Shown piece by piece: positions 46,765-57,649 of a stretch of 64,000 bases of DNA. Position numbers and translations under genes: made by a program. How positions within the stretch are numbered: position 1 is the stretch's first letter; every line of letters starts with the position of its first letter. The notes below the pieces were generated by a model. It did no database searches. It worked only from the letters and a program-made list of their open reading frames with translations, and was not told the origin of the DNA. The stretch is from Paguma larvata (taxonomy: Eukaryota; Chordata; Mammalia; Carnivora; Viverridae), in contig CM057837.1 in NCBI GenBank assembly GCA_030068075.1, forward strand, positions 26,647,089-26,711,088, in the 5' to 3' direction.

Positions 46765-48255
46765 TATATGCTTTTTAAAAACAAATGGTAAACATTGAAA
46801 AAAAAAGAAAAAAAATAGTAAACATTAGCAATGGAGCTAAAGCTTTTTCTACCCGCTTCCCCATTCGGCCTCTCTCGTCCATGCCCTCGCGGTCGCCTCC
46901 TGCAAGGCTGCTGTGGACCCTTCCGCACTGTGATGGGCACACGCTCGTGTGTCCGCGGCAGGATCGGTGCCCTTAAAAAGTGACATAAAATTGTTCTCTC
47001 CATGTCATTTGTCTTCTTGCTTGTCTCGTCCAACATTTTGTTTCTGAAATCTGTGGTAGGGATGTGCTGTAGATAACACATATACTCTCTTTAACTTCTG
47101 TATTCACTGTATGAATAGACCCCTTCCTGCTGCTCCTCTTCCTGGACATTCCGGTGTAATTTCCCCCAATTCTGTGCGCCTTTGCGTGCACCTGTCTCCT
47201 TGAGTGTGTATGTGAGTTCCTGTCGCAAACGTACGTTCAAGTGTGCATTTCCAGCTTTACCAGATCCTGCCAAATGCCCTCACCGCGTTATTCCCTCCTT
47301 GGTCCCCCTCACTGGTCGCTCCTCCGGGCTCAGCGGGGCCTCCTCTGGTCAAACCCAGGGTGCCCCTGACCAGCCTCATCTTCTCCAATGATGACTGGCC
47401 ACGCCCACCTTCCTGGCTTCTTTCCTTTTTGCTTTGCTTTTCCTGCTTCTCTTCCAGGCGTCTCCTCTCCCCCTCCCCCTCCTGACCCGGGCTCGGCCAT
47501 CCTTCATCTATGCCAGGACCTTCAGTTCACAGAAACAGGCAGATGTGGCCGAGACTTGTCTCACCTGGCCAGCACAATGTTCTTGAAACGTTTAGAATGT
47601 GAACCTCCAGCCCTGGGTTTCTCATACCAATCAGAGGGAGGTTCCCAGCCTGGCGTCTTTAGTGGATTCTGTTTCAGTCTCCTTCGGGGATAACTTCCTC
47701 CACAGCAGAGGCTGGAAAGCTAAGATCTGTGTTTTCCAAGGTCCCTGCAGGTGTGGCTCCAGAAGTGATTCAGATTCACTAAGCGGATCCGCTTGCTTGG
47801 AACTGGAGCCCAGAACTGAGTTAAGTGTGAGACTCGTCGGTGTCGCTGCAGTGTTGCCGTCAGGCCCAGTGCAGCTGCGGAGGTGGCCGTTCTAGGGTCA
47901 GCTTCTTGACCTCCGACCGCCGGTGCTGTAGACCTGGAGCCAGCGGTCACTTCCTGAGTCCACAGCTTCCTGGTTACCGCAGAAGTAGCAATTCTTTCTC
48001 CTGGGTGAGCCAGTTCTGTGAAGTTTTTTGGAGTCTCTTCTTAGCCTAGAGGTCATTTTTTTCTTCCGTCCCTCACAGTGACACTGTAAGCACTCGATTC
48101 TGGGAATTAAATTCACTTCCGTTTAAACTAGCTAGGGTGGTTATCATTATATGCAACTGAACCCTGATTAATAGGGACCCTGAAGGAGCAAGGGTTTTGA
48201 CCCCCGATTTATTCCTTTCCTTTCTCGGAGGGCACATTCTGACTTCAGTGTTATT
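46765..48255. other. Intergenic, no firm element
   Basis: The part around 47230-47290 (GCATTTCCAGCTTTACCAGA, CTGCCAAATGCCCTCACCG) vaguely resembles reversed L1 but is too diverged to call. Overlapping frames near 47243-47895 are chance. Confidence 0.4.
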
Positions 48256-48259
48256 CATT

Positions 48260-48350
48260 TAGTTATTGCACCATCCAGAAATACATACTAAGCACCTACG
48301 GGGTGCTTAGGAGTATGCTGAACATGGGGGATACAATCCTGAAATAAGAG
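48260..48350 (-). repeat. L2 3'-end relic, minus strand
   Basis: TTATTCATTTAGTTATTGCA, CATACTAAGCACCTACGGGG and CATGGGGGATACAATCCTGA fit the reversed 3' end of L2. The assignment is tentative. Confidence 0.45.
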
Positions 48351-48639
48351 GGGGGCAACCAACCTTATTCCAGTCTTTGGAAATGCCATTCTCCTGTCTT
48401 CTAAACTAGAAGCTGCACATACGCCTTTGACTTGTCTTTCTTTTCCTTTTCCTTTTTTCTTTCTTTACAACACGCACACATCTCCATGGCCCCTCTATAA
48501 GTTCTGGCTTCCTAGTGAGCTTCAATAAGTTGATTTGTTTCCATAGGACCCTGAGGCCCTACCCTGTCCCAGAGTGTCCCCGTGCAGATATAATGACAGA
48601 CAAGCCACGAGGAAGAAGGTTGTTACCGGGGAAGGTCAC

Positions 48640-48905
48640 CTGTGTTTCTGACTTTTCCAAAGGGCAGCATTAGCATCTGTCCCCCAGTCCAAGCGATTTG
48701 AGTCTGAGAGAGCTGATAAATTTCTCCCTTTTCCCAAGACAAAGGTATTATCAGCCCCGCTGACAGAAATAGCTTCTCTTACAGCTGAGTTGGAATCACA
48801 TCTAGGAAGGTTTAAACCAATCAAAACATTTCTTTTTGCATAAATGGATTTTCTAAGGGTTGAGATATGTTTTATGTTCCAAGAAAGGGAGTGAAAAAAC
48901 CCCAC
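48640..48905. promoter_or_regulatory. Candidate conserved non-coding block
   Basis: Repeat-free with GCAGCATTAGCATCTGTCCC, AGCTGATAAATTTCTCCC, CAAAGGTATTATCAGCCCCG and AACCAATCAAAACATTTC. Directly followed by an L1 fragment. Conservation is untested. Confidence 0.3.
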
Positions 48906-48974
48906 AGAATATCTTCGAATTTAAATGAGTCAAGCTTGCTGCAGGGACATATATACTTTCTTAATTTTTTCTTT

Positions 48975-49570
48975 TTTAGGGTCAGAAGGGAACTTATTAT
49001 TTAAGCTAGACTTGAAGATAAGCATTGCCAAGGATGAAGAGAGACCTTTCGTAATAACGGAAAAGGCCAATTCATCAGAAGACATAACAATTCTAAATGT
49101 ATATGCACCCAATAACAGAGCTTCAAAATACAAGAAGCAAAAGTGATAGAACTAAAGGAAGAAATAGATAAATCTACTATCATAGTAGGAAATGTTATTA
49201 CCCCCTCTCAGTAGTTGACGGAGAAAGTTGACAAAACATATGGACAATCTGAACAAAACTATCAACCTGCTTCACCTAGCAGGTTGTTCCTGCCCAACAT
49301 TCTTTTCCCCTGCATTCTTTTCCCCTACAAATGGAAGATTCTTCAAGACAGACTATATGCTGGACCACAAAACAAGTCTCCATAAATTTCAAAAGTTTAA
49401 AAATCATGTAAATTATGCTCTATAACCAAAATGGAATTACACTTGAAATAAAAAATATCTGGAAAACCTGCAAATATTTCAGAAATGAAGCAACACACTT
49501 TTAAACAACCCATTGGTCAAAGAAGAAATCACAAGGAGAATAATAAGTATCACAAAATGAATGGATAATC
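48975..49570 (+). mobile_element. L1 ORF2 fragment (endonuclease region), plus strand
   Basis: The translated segment ISIAKDEERPFVITEKANSS then EDITILNVYAPNNRASKYKK matches the L1 ORF2 endonuclease region (the ITILNIYAPN motif). Stop codons follow soon after (TGA in CAAAAGTGATAG near 49141), and the frame breaks repeatedly. It is a dead 5'- and 3'-truncated copy. Confidence 0.85.
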
Positions 49571-49597
49571 AAGTTCCTTGTCACCCTCAAAAGTAGA

Positions 49598-49702
49598 GTG
49601 ACCAAATGTCCTGGTCTGCCCAGGGTTGTGCCAATTTTATTACTGAAAGTTTCATGTCCCAAGAAGCTCCCCAGTCCTGGGTAAACCAAGACATTTGGTC
49701 AC
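49598..49702. mobile_element. Small palindromic DNA element with 17-bp terminal inverted repeats
   Basis: The element starts GTGACCAAATGTCCTGG and ends CCAAGACATTTGGTCAC. The second is the reverse complement of the first with one mismatch. At 105 bp with no coding capacity, it resembles an old non-autonomous DNA transposon (a mammalian MITE). It lies just past the L1 ORF2 fragment. Confidence 0.75.
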
Positions 49703-49757
49703 CCAATAAAATGTTTGCACCCAGAATATACGTTATGTGGTTACCTTAGATAGAGGG

Positions 49758-49799
<42 letters not shown>

Positions 49800-49812
49800 T
49801 GTCTCTCTTTTT
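49758..49812. repeat. (CT)n microsatellite
   Basis: An almost pure CT dinucleotide run of about 36 bases (49759-49794), followed by imperfect CT-rich sequence. Likely polymorphic. Confidence 0.95.
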
Positions 49813-50970
49813 CCACAACTTTACTGAGGTATAATTGAAAAATAATTGTCTAAATTTAAGGTATATAAATTCAATGCTTTGAAAAATGTGTACATTATGA
49901 AATAATCACCACGACCAAGCTAATTAACCTACTCATCACCTCACACGCTTACCTTTTCTTTTTCTTTTTTTTCTTTTTTTTTGTAGTGAGAATACTTGAG
50001 ATTGACCTCATTTCTCTATCCATTCATCTGTTGATGGACAGACTTAGGTTGCTTCTATATCTCGGCTATTGTCAATAAGGCTACAATGAACATGGGGGTG
50101 CAGATATCTCCTTGAGATCCTGATTTCCTTTCCTTTGGCTGTATACCCGGCGGTGGGAAACTGGATCATAAGTAGTTCTATTTTTAAAACGTACACCGTT
50201 TTTCATAATGGCTGTGCAAATTAAATTCCCACCGACATTGCCAAGCTTCCCTCCTCTCCACATGCTCAACAACACTTGTTATCTTGTCTCTTTGCTAATA
50301 GCCACTCTGACACATGTGAGGTGTCTTGTTGTGGTTTTGATTTGCATTTCCCTGATGTTTAGTGATACAGAGCATCCCTTCATATACCTGTTGGCCATTT
50401 GTATGTTTTCTTTTGAGAAATGTCTACTCGGGTCATTTGCCCGTTTTTAAAATCGGGTTATTTGGGGTTTTTTTGTTATGGAATTGTATGACTATTTTTG
50501 ATATTAACCCATTATCAGATGTATGGTTTGCAAGTATCTTCTTCCATTCCATTGATTGTCTTTTGCTCTTTTAATTATATGCTTTGCAGAAGATTTTTAG
50601 GTTGCTACAATCTTATCTACTTTTGCTTGTGTTGCCTGTCATAGCCAAAAAAAGTGTTGCCCACACCAATAGCAAGAAGCTTTTGTTTACTTCTAGTCAT
50701 TTTGTAATTTCAAATTTTATGTTTAAGTCTTTAATTCATTTTGGGATGGTTGTTGTAGACGGCGTGAGGTAAGGGTCCAATTTCATCCTTTTGCGTGTGA
50801 GATAGCCAGTTTTCCCAACACAATTTATTAAAGAGACTGTCCTTTCCTGATTGCGTGCTTTTGACGCCTTTGCTGAGGATCCATTGACTGTTGATGCTTG
50901 GATTGATTTCTGGGCTTTCTAGTCTATTCTATAGGTTTATTTTTTGCCAGCATTATACTGTTTTAATAGG
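49813..50970 (-). mobile_element. L1 fragment, minus strand, about 1.15 kb
   Basis: Reversed L1: ACTTTACTGAGGTATAATTG (3' UTR), GTTGATGGACAGACTTAGGT, GGCTACAATGAACATGGGGG, AATTCCCACCGACATTGCC, GATTTGCATTTCCCTGATG, TGTCTACTCGGGTCATTTGC, TAACCCATTATCAGATGTA and CATTGACTGTTGATGCTTGG. It is the longest continuous L1 piece in the window and has many frame breaks. Confidence 0.85.
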
Positions 50971-51019
50971 CTTTCTCCATTTTTTACACCGGTGGCTTCA
51001 GTGGTATAATGAACAGACT

Positions 51020-51200
51020 TGGTTCCAGCTTTAGCTCTGCCATTTATTAGCTGTTAACCTTGGGCAAGTCATTTCACCTCTCTGGGCTTCGGTTTTGTCA
51101 CCTTCCAGACAGGGGCTGGTTATTAGCTGCCTTGCATGGTATGTATGAAAAGTAAATGAAATGACGGGACTCTAGGTGCTTAGTAAATAGTGTCTGCGAT
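51020..51200 (-). repeat. MIR, minus strand
   Basis: AGCTCTGCCATTTATTAGCT, ACCTTGGGCAAGTCATTTCA, CCTCTCTGGGCTTCGGTTTT and CTCTAGGTGCTTAGTAAATA are in reversed MIR order. A weaker plus-strand MIR-like piece follows at about 51330-51450. Confidence 0.8.
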
Positions 51201-51479
51201 TATTATTATATCGGCTCGTTAAAAACATGTTTTGCTGGTTCCACTACAAGTTAGGAAGAGGCCTTGGAAATGGGTCCTTTGTCTAAATGCCCTGTTTAAC
51301 TTGATCATTATCATTGTCATAAAGATAGCTGATATTCATGGAGTGTTTGCCAGGAATCTTTCACTGTGCTAACTGCCTTTTACGCATCCTGTGAGGGAAG
51401 TCGCTACAGAGGAGGGTTGAAATTTTCCATCATCACACAGCAAGTGAGAAGCATCAGCTTTCAGACCTCGTTAGTTCAG

Positions 51480-53380
51480 GGAATCCTTCCATAAAAATCT
51501 TGGAGGGTGTCCTAGCTTGGGTCGGGGGAGGAGCATCAAAAAGCCGAGGCCTGAGGGGCTTGGGAAGGTCCCAACAGCCCTTGCATGGGGCGCATCCTTT
51601 CCCGAACTTCGAACTTCCCGTCCACTGCGGGTTCGGAAGCGAGTTTGGGAACAGACTGGCAAAACTGTCATTCCCACGCTCCCCGCGGCCCCCTGGGGAG
51701 GAGGCCCAGAGGGGGAGAGGGGCTGCGCTGGTCACCGAGTTGCTGTCACCAACTCTCTTCTGCTCCCCTGTTCACGCAGCTGGTTTGTCGGCCAGCTCTG
51801 AGCCCCCGCTTCTCCCTGAGCCTCGGCCCCGTTCTTGGCTCTTCCCTTCTTGCCACGGGGAGGGGGGAAGGTACAGGTCCTATGGACCTCCAGCTGGCTG
51901 TCCTGTGACCTTCCTGTGTCCTCCCGTTGGAGGCTTTTCACAGAGTGTCCGTGCTGGCTCTATGATGGTGTTTCTGTCTCCGGAGTCATTACTGTGGCAG
52001 GAAATAAAGAGCTTGTGCGAGGCCACCGTGACCTGGCAGAGGCGTGGCTCCCGGGAGCAGGGACCTCAGGTTTTCTGTTTGTACTTTCTCGCTGCCAGAG
52101 CAGGAGTGTTAGATGTCATGCTTGTGTCTCTGGTACAAACGTGCTGACCGCACTGAGGCTTTGCTGGATGGCAAAGAGCTTCTTCGGTTCCTTGTTTGTT
52201 TTTGTTTTTATTTTGTTTTTTCCAGCATCGGGGGATCCCCATGGCTCCGACACTCTAATTGCCTGCCAGGCTTCCGAAGCCCCTGTGATGGCATACCGGG
52301 CAGATGGTCCGAGCCCTTGGCTTTACCTTCCATCTGCACAGGAAAGCACCCCTCGGACCTACTCATCAACCCAGGCATCTCCACCCGGTTGGATGACAGC
52401 ACCTTGAACACAGCGTGTCCCAAAGTGAAACAGCCATTGTCCCCTAAGTGTGCTTCTCTTTCCGTCACATAAACCAGAGCCCCTGGAATCCGCCTCCCGC
52501 CCTCCCCTCCTCTTGGCCAGAATCTGTTGTCTCAACATGACTGATACCACTGTTGACCAGAGAGCCAGCTACGATATGGGACGAGAGAAAGGCTTTAACA
52601 TTAGCCAGTAGAAACAGGAGCTCAGCTGATAAATCCAGGAGAAACTCAGTGCTGCAACCAGACCTTGACAAGAGAAGGACTTGGAGGAGAGGAGGGTGGG
52701 AAGGAAGGCAGGGGGATGAGAAAAAGGCAGAACTGGGCATCGGCCCCCAGATGCATTGGAATCTGATACATCTGAGTTTCTGGAAAGGTCTGAGTGGCAG
52801 CTATTTAGACAGTCCAGCAGCTCAGAACAAACTGTTGAGCTGTGAGGCATTGAGGTGGCCGGTTAGGACAATGCACCAAACTGAAAGTGACACTCAAGCC
52901 TGTGACGGTCATGCTAGGGACAGGCAAGAGAGGCAGTGACACCCCAGAAGGGCTCGAGGCGGTGCTGATGGAGGGTGACAGGCAGTGCGGCAGCCTGAAG
53001 GGTGGAGATGAATCTTCTTACTGCTTAGGGGACCCTAACAAAAGGCTCCTGCCTTTTCATGGCTCAGGGGAGCAGGGGGAAGGGCGAGGGAGAAGGGTAG
53101 GGGCTGAGAAGTACCGAGTGGGAGCGGAGGAAACGTGTCAGCCGATGTGTGACCCTCCATAAGGCCTCCGAATGAAGGGACGCTATGAGTGCAGGTACAA
53201 CAGGTGCTCATTCATGCAAACATCAAGATATTTACACCAAAGCTTCTTGTAGGGTGACTGGGCTGAGTTTGGTTTTATTTTTTAGTGTGGTTCCCAAAAC
53301 GCCTGGGGATGGGGAAAAAATAGGGCAATTATTTGGAAGGATGTTGAGAAGTATGTAAAGCTAAGGTCACTATGGAGCTG
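51480..53380. other. Intergenic, GC-rich start, chance long frames
   Basis: Plus-strand frames 51500-52147 (215 codons) and 51835-52407 (190 codons) overlap in different frames, as do minus-strand frames at 51454-51941. No splice sites or family resemblance support them. From about 52500 to 53380 nothing is recognised. Confidence 0.4.
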
Positions 53381-53389
53381 AAACTGTCA

Positions 53390-54140
53390 TAATCTGTGTC
53401 TTAGCCTTTTGTGGGTTGATTCCCGAGGGGCACGGTACAGACCACATGCCTGGTGTTGCCTGGTCACAGACATGACAGCTGTCCTGTAAACTTCCTGGGG
53501 GGAAGTTTTAAAATTCTTTTACTAGGCACAAGCATCATTTGGGGTAGACCAATCCAACGAAGATCCCCAATTTCAATGGCTTAATACAATAAAATTGTAT
53601 TTTTTAAAATAATTTTTAAAGTTTATTTATTTCGAGAGAGACAGAGACAGCATGTGTTGGGGAGGGTCAGAGAGAGAGGAGACAGAGAATCCTGGCAGGC
53701 TCCACACTGCCAGCACAGAGTCCGACACGAGGCTTGAACCCATGAAACCGTGAGATCATGACCTGAGCTGAAATGGAGAGTCTGACGCTCACCCAACTGA
53801 GCCACCCAGGCACCCCGTAAAATTGTGCTTCTTGCTTATGTCACAGTCCACTATGGCTCAGCAGTGGTCATTGGGAAGGGGGAGGGGGGCTTAGTCTGTT
53901 CTATATGATCATTTAGGAACCCACGTTTCTTCCATGATTCGATGCTTCATTTTCTGAGGCCTTGCTCTTTTTATATTCAGCTGGCAGAAAGGGAAGGAAA
54001 GAGGTTTTTTAGGAGCCAGACCTGGAAGTGATGTTCAACAAGCCCGCCTTCATTCCGCCGGCCGGTGCTGGGTCACATGACCAACCTATGTGCGCAAGAG
54101 GCTGGGAAATGTAGTCCAGCTTGTGTCCAGAAGGCAAAGG
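53390..54140. repeat. Old interspersed repeat, class unassigned, split by a SINE
   Basis: Unlike truly unique DNA, the second part (CTTGCTTATGTCACAGTCCA, CAGACCTGGAAGTGATGTTC, GGGTCACATGACCAACCTAT, GGCTGGGAAATGTAGTCCAG) follows a pattern seen in a common old mammalian repeat. I cannot give its family. Confidence 0.45.
53600..53816 (-). mobile_element. CAN-SINE, minus strand
   Basis: AAAGTTTATTTATTTCGAGA, GGGGAGGGTCAGAGAGAGAG, CTGCCAGCACAGAGTCCGAC, reversed head GAGCCACCCAGGCACCCC. Flanks AATAAAATTGTATTTTT and GTAAAATTGTGCTTCTT are an aged duplication. A small insertion (GGAGAGTCT) extends the tRNA-like part. Confidence 0.92.
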
Positions 54141-54639
54141 AAATAGAACTCCATGAACACAAAGCTGTCTCGGCCACAGCACGTTTCTTAGATGACTTTG
54201 GATATTCATTTGGTTCTCTCCTCTGGATAGTCTTGGTTAATTTAAGGAACTGTGAGACCGTGCCGAGGTAGGTATCCACATCCCTCTGAGAAAATAGATA
54301 GGGCTCTGCCTTAAAGATGTTTATGACAGAGAAATAAAAATGAGCAAAAGTGAAAACAAAAATGAAAGGAGAAAGGAAAATCGCGACCCCGTGATAAGAT
54401 ACGTACACATTTTGGTCTTCCTCCGGGTTTCCAGGAATATAACCCCTAAAATGCTTGTAATTTCCTCAAGTGAGAAGTGCTATAGGGACATCTTTTGTTA
54501 TAATACTTTGTTATAATAATATAATATTTAGTTTTTGTTCCCAGTTCCTGAAATAGCTCCAGAGTAATGGAGGTAAAATGGGCATCTTTGTTATTCATAA
54601 CGTGCCTCTTTCAACACTTGACTTTATGTTAACGGGTGA

Positions 54640-55225
54640 CTAGAGAAGGGGGCTGGTTGCCATGGGAACCAACTCCCATTATAAAGTTGAAATTTTCAGC
54701 CCTTCCTCCTGGGAGCGGAAAGGGGCTAGAGACCGACTCAGTCACCAAGGGCCTATGATCTAGTCGGTCGTGCCTACGTAATGAAGCTTCCGTAGAAATG
54801 CTGGTCTGGAGAACTCGCGGAGCTGCTGGAAGGGCGGTGTGCCCGCAGAGGCCATGGCGGCTCCATATTCTTTTCCCCGTGCCTTGCCCTATTCACCTCT
54901 TCTATTTTAGACCCATCATCTGGTTCTGTAGATTATTTTAGACCCATAATCTAGTTAAGGAAATTGTATCCCTGAATACTGTGAGCCGCTCTAGCAAATT
55001 ACCAAACCCAAGGCAGGTGTCGTGGGGACCTCCAGTTTATAGCCCATCAGAAGCACAGGCAAAACCTGGCGCCTGAAGTGTGAGGGCCCACACTTGTGGA
55101 CTGAGCCCTCACCCTGTGGGATCTGACACGTCTCCAGATAGATAGTATTAGAATTAAATTGTTAAATTAAATGAAATTGTTCAATTTAATTGCGATAAAT
55201 TGGAGGGCACCCTGCTGGTGTTGCA
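54640..55225 (+). mobile_element. Ancient solo LTR, plus strand, class uncertain
   Basis: CTGGTTGCCATGGGAACCAA, CGTGCCTACGTAATGAAGCT, GCCTTGCCCTATTCACCTCT, CTGTGAGCCGCTCTAGCAAA, GGGGACCTCCAGTTTATAGC, CCTGTGGGATCTGACACGTC and GGGCACCCTGCTGGTGTTGC follow a known old mammalian LTR pattern. The polyadenylation region near 54900-54960 carries a local duplication. No gag, pol or env remnants flank it. Confidence 0.6.
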
Positions 55226-55229
55226 GACT

Positions 55230-56020
55230 TGCTTGGGGTGGGATAAAGCCTGCACGTCTGGGCACAGAAACGCGAGCGTGATAGAGGCAGAGTGTGAGAG
55301 TAAGGGGAGAAACAGACATTTTTCTAAACTCAAAACCCTTCAAATACGGAACTCAAGTGGGAAAAATTGGAGGAGGCTTTTAAACAAAACTGTGAGAGCT
55401 GATGTTTTCTGTTCTCTTCCTTTCAGTTTCATCTTCCGTTTAAACGTATGAAAACATTTACTTCTATTGAGCCGAACGCTCTGTACTTTAGGACTCCTTT
55501 GTGTTTCTCTGGGGAGAGGTTTGGGTTTCTCTTTGCAGATTGTCGCTGTTCAAGTGATGCTCTAAGGCAGGTGGGGTTTACGCCTACGCACCGGAGGTCA
55601 ATTCCAGAAAGCTAACTCGAGAGTCAAAAACAGGCAAGGAAACAGACCTTTGTAGACCGCGAGGGAAACACAGGTATTTAAGCACAAGTTCGGATTGCTT
55701 GGCTGGGAGATTAATGGCGGTACTTATGGGAAAGGTGGGTTCAGTTTAACGGCGTGGTGAAACGTAGAAAGAGGTGTAAAAGGGGGCGGGTGGTTGAGTG
55801 GTCTTCTGAGCACGCTGTCAGCTCGTTCCGTGGCCGGTGCCCGTGGCCGACCCTGAGGCTGACAGTGCTGCAGGGTGTCATCAGTTCACAAGGGTCCCCA
55901 CCAAGAGTCTGGGACTGCTCTGAGAGAGCTGGGCCAGACGTGGAGGCGGGACTGGGTCCTGCCCGGCTCTGAGCATGGCCGTAAGGGAAGTAGTGTTGTG
56001 TCTCAAGTCCTTGCCGGGAA
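55230..56020. other. Intergenic, no recognised element
   Basis: Unique-looking sequence with no named repeat or supported exon. Confidence 0.4.
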
Positions 56021-56040
56021 ATAGAAGCCCATCTTGTTTC

Positions 56041-56140
56041 TTTCTTTTCCTTTTCCTTTTCCTTTTCCTTTTCCTTTTCCTTTTCCTTTCTTCTCTCTCT
56101 CTCTCTCCCTCCGTCCCTCCCTTCCTTCCTTGTTTCTTTT
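56041..56140. repeat. (CTTTTC)n hexanucleotide repeat with CT-rich extension
   Basis: About eight CCTTTT units (56042-56090) are followed by CTCTCTCT and CCCTTCCTTCC-type sequence. On the minus strand this is a polypurine tract directly continuing the SINE's A-tail, i.e. a microsatellite that grew from the tail. Confidence 0.93.
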
Positions 56141-56350
56141 TTTCATGTTTATTTATTTTTGAGAGAGAGAGAGAAACAGAATGCCCAGCAGGGAGAGGGA
56201 CAGAGAGAAAGGGGGACACAGAAACTGAAGCAGGCTCCAGGCTCTGAGCTGTCAGCACAGAGCCCAAGGCAGGGTTCGAACTCACAAACCATGAGATCAT
56301 GACCTGAGTTGAAGTCAGACATTTAACTGACTGAGCCCCCCAGGCACCCC
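56141..56350 (-). mobile_element. CAN-SINE, minus strand, tail expanded to a microsatellite
   Basis: TTTCATGTTTATTTATTTTT, (GA)n, body AGGGAGAGGGACAGAGAG, GCTCTGAGCTGTCAGCACAG, reversed head GAGCCCCCCAGGCACCCC. Flanks AAGCCCATCTTGTTTCTT (from 56025) and AAGCCCATCTTGCTTCTT (from 56351) bracket SINE plus hexanucleotide repeat, so both entered or grew as one insertion. Confidence 0.95.
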
Positions 56351-56369
56351 AAGCCCATCTTGCTTCTTG

Positions 56370-57190
56370 ACCGAAAGCTGATAGAACTCATCCTTCCAGA
56401 GGAGAGAGGCACGATGGACCTGTCCACACAGCGCTGCACAGAAGCCCCTTGGCATGGAGGCCTGTCTGCCCCAGGCTCTGCTGCCCCTCCCCGCTCCTGC
56501 ACTCCCACCCGGGGGGAGTCCTGGAGGTGCCCCAGTGGAAGGGCAAGGGAAGAGTTCTGTCCCCGGGGAGCCAACACACCACAGAGTGCTCCCACAGCAG
56601 GTAGTACCTGGTCCTGGCCCCAGGGACAGGTGCTTAATTTTAAGGACATCACTCTTGACATCTCAGAAGGCCCTGAAATGCAGTGGCAGAAAATACTCCT
56701 TGCCATAGCAATCGGCTGGAAGCAATCCTCTGCAGAAGAAGGGGTCTAGGATTTGCTTGTACAGCGTAATAAGGGAAGTTACGTCAACCGAGATAACGTT
56801 AATATTTTATCGGTAGTACATTTCAGTGTGGAGCAACACGAGGGAAGAAATGAAGCAGAAAGGGCAGGTGGAAGAAATCATTCTATCTGAGCTCCATGTG
56901 TAGACAGACAAAAAGTCGGGTGGAATGTATGGGCCAGAGGGGATCTCGGGTTTAGAAGGAAGAACAAGTCTGCCCAGAAGGTATAAGAGCTAAATGAGCA
57001 AGCTCAGGAGACGTGCGCCGGTCCGGCAGACCTTGTGGGGCAGGGCGCCAGGCCAGCGCCCGAGGAACCCGGACAGGCAGGTGTGCGTGCTCTTGGTGCT
57101 CTCGGGAGTGTGGAAACCACCAGAAGCTGCTGGTTTTGCCTGTTTCCTTCCCTTTGATGCCCCTCTCCCCATCCCCCGCCCCCACACAGG
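56370..57190. other. Intergenic, no recognised element
   Basis: Opposed open frames at 56323-56749 mirror each other. No exon evidence and no named repeat. Confidence 0.4.
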
Positions 57191-57239
57191 AAGCTGGTGC
57201 ACCCGGTAGCGGGAGGAGTGGTTTAGGGAGTTAGCCATA

Positions 57240-57640
57240 CTCCTCTCCCTGCCTCACTGGGCTCCCCTCGCTGCTCACCTGGACCTCTAGGGGGCAGCCT
57301 ACCAACGGGTGCCTTACCTCCTGCCATTCTTCATTCAGTCTTTTACCCTCCCGCCATTGAGCTTCATGCCCCTGTGGAGGACCCCCGTCAGTGAGCCCCA
57401 GTTCCTAGAGAGTAAAGCTCTGGCTCCTTAGTCTAGCTTACAGGTCTCCTCTAGATCTGGTCCTGCCTCCCCAGTTGGTGCCGTGCACCTAACTCTCCTC
57501 ATCCAAACCGCTCAGCCACCTGCACCTCTGGGCTGGGCCACTCTCACCTCCCAAGTCTTGGTTTTTTTTCCCCTCTTTCCATCTCTCTCATCTATTAAGA
57601 TTCATTCTAAGCATGTCCTGACTCATCCATTCTGATTGGA
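57240..57640 (+). repeat. Probable L2 relic, plus strand
   Basis: CTTACAGGTCTCCTCTAGAT, CTGGTCCTGCCTCCCCAG, CTAACTCTCCTCATCCAAAC and CAGCCACCTGCACCTCTGGG fit the general L2 sense pattern. It is strongly diverged. Confidence 0.4.
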
Positions 57641-57649
57641 ACTAGCCAC

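Noticed and set aside
48925..49146. 73-codon frame with ITILNVYAPN
   Set aside because: It is a fragment of L1 ORF2 endonuclease, not a host gene.
49758..49812. Regular repeat that might suggest an array
   Set aside because: It is a CT microsatellite, without spacers; no CRISPR or other array exists.
51500..52407. Plus-strand frames of 215 and 190 codons
   Set aside because: Overlapping frames on both strands in GC-rich DNA with no family resemblance and no exon borders.
55881..56300. 139-codon minus-strand frame with KRKRKRK run
   Set aside because: The basic run is the translated hexanucleotide repeat of the SINE tail; the rest is SINE sequence.
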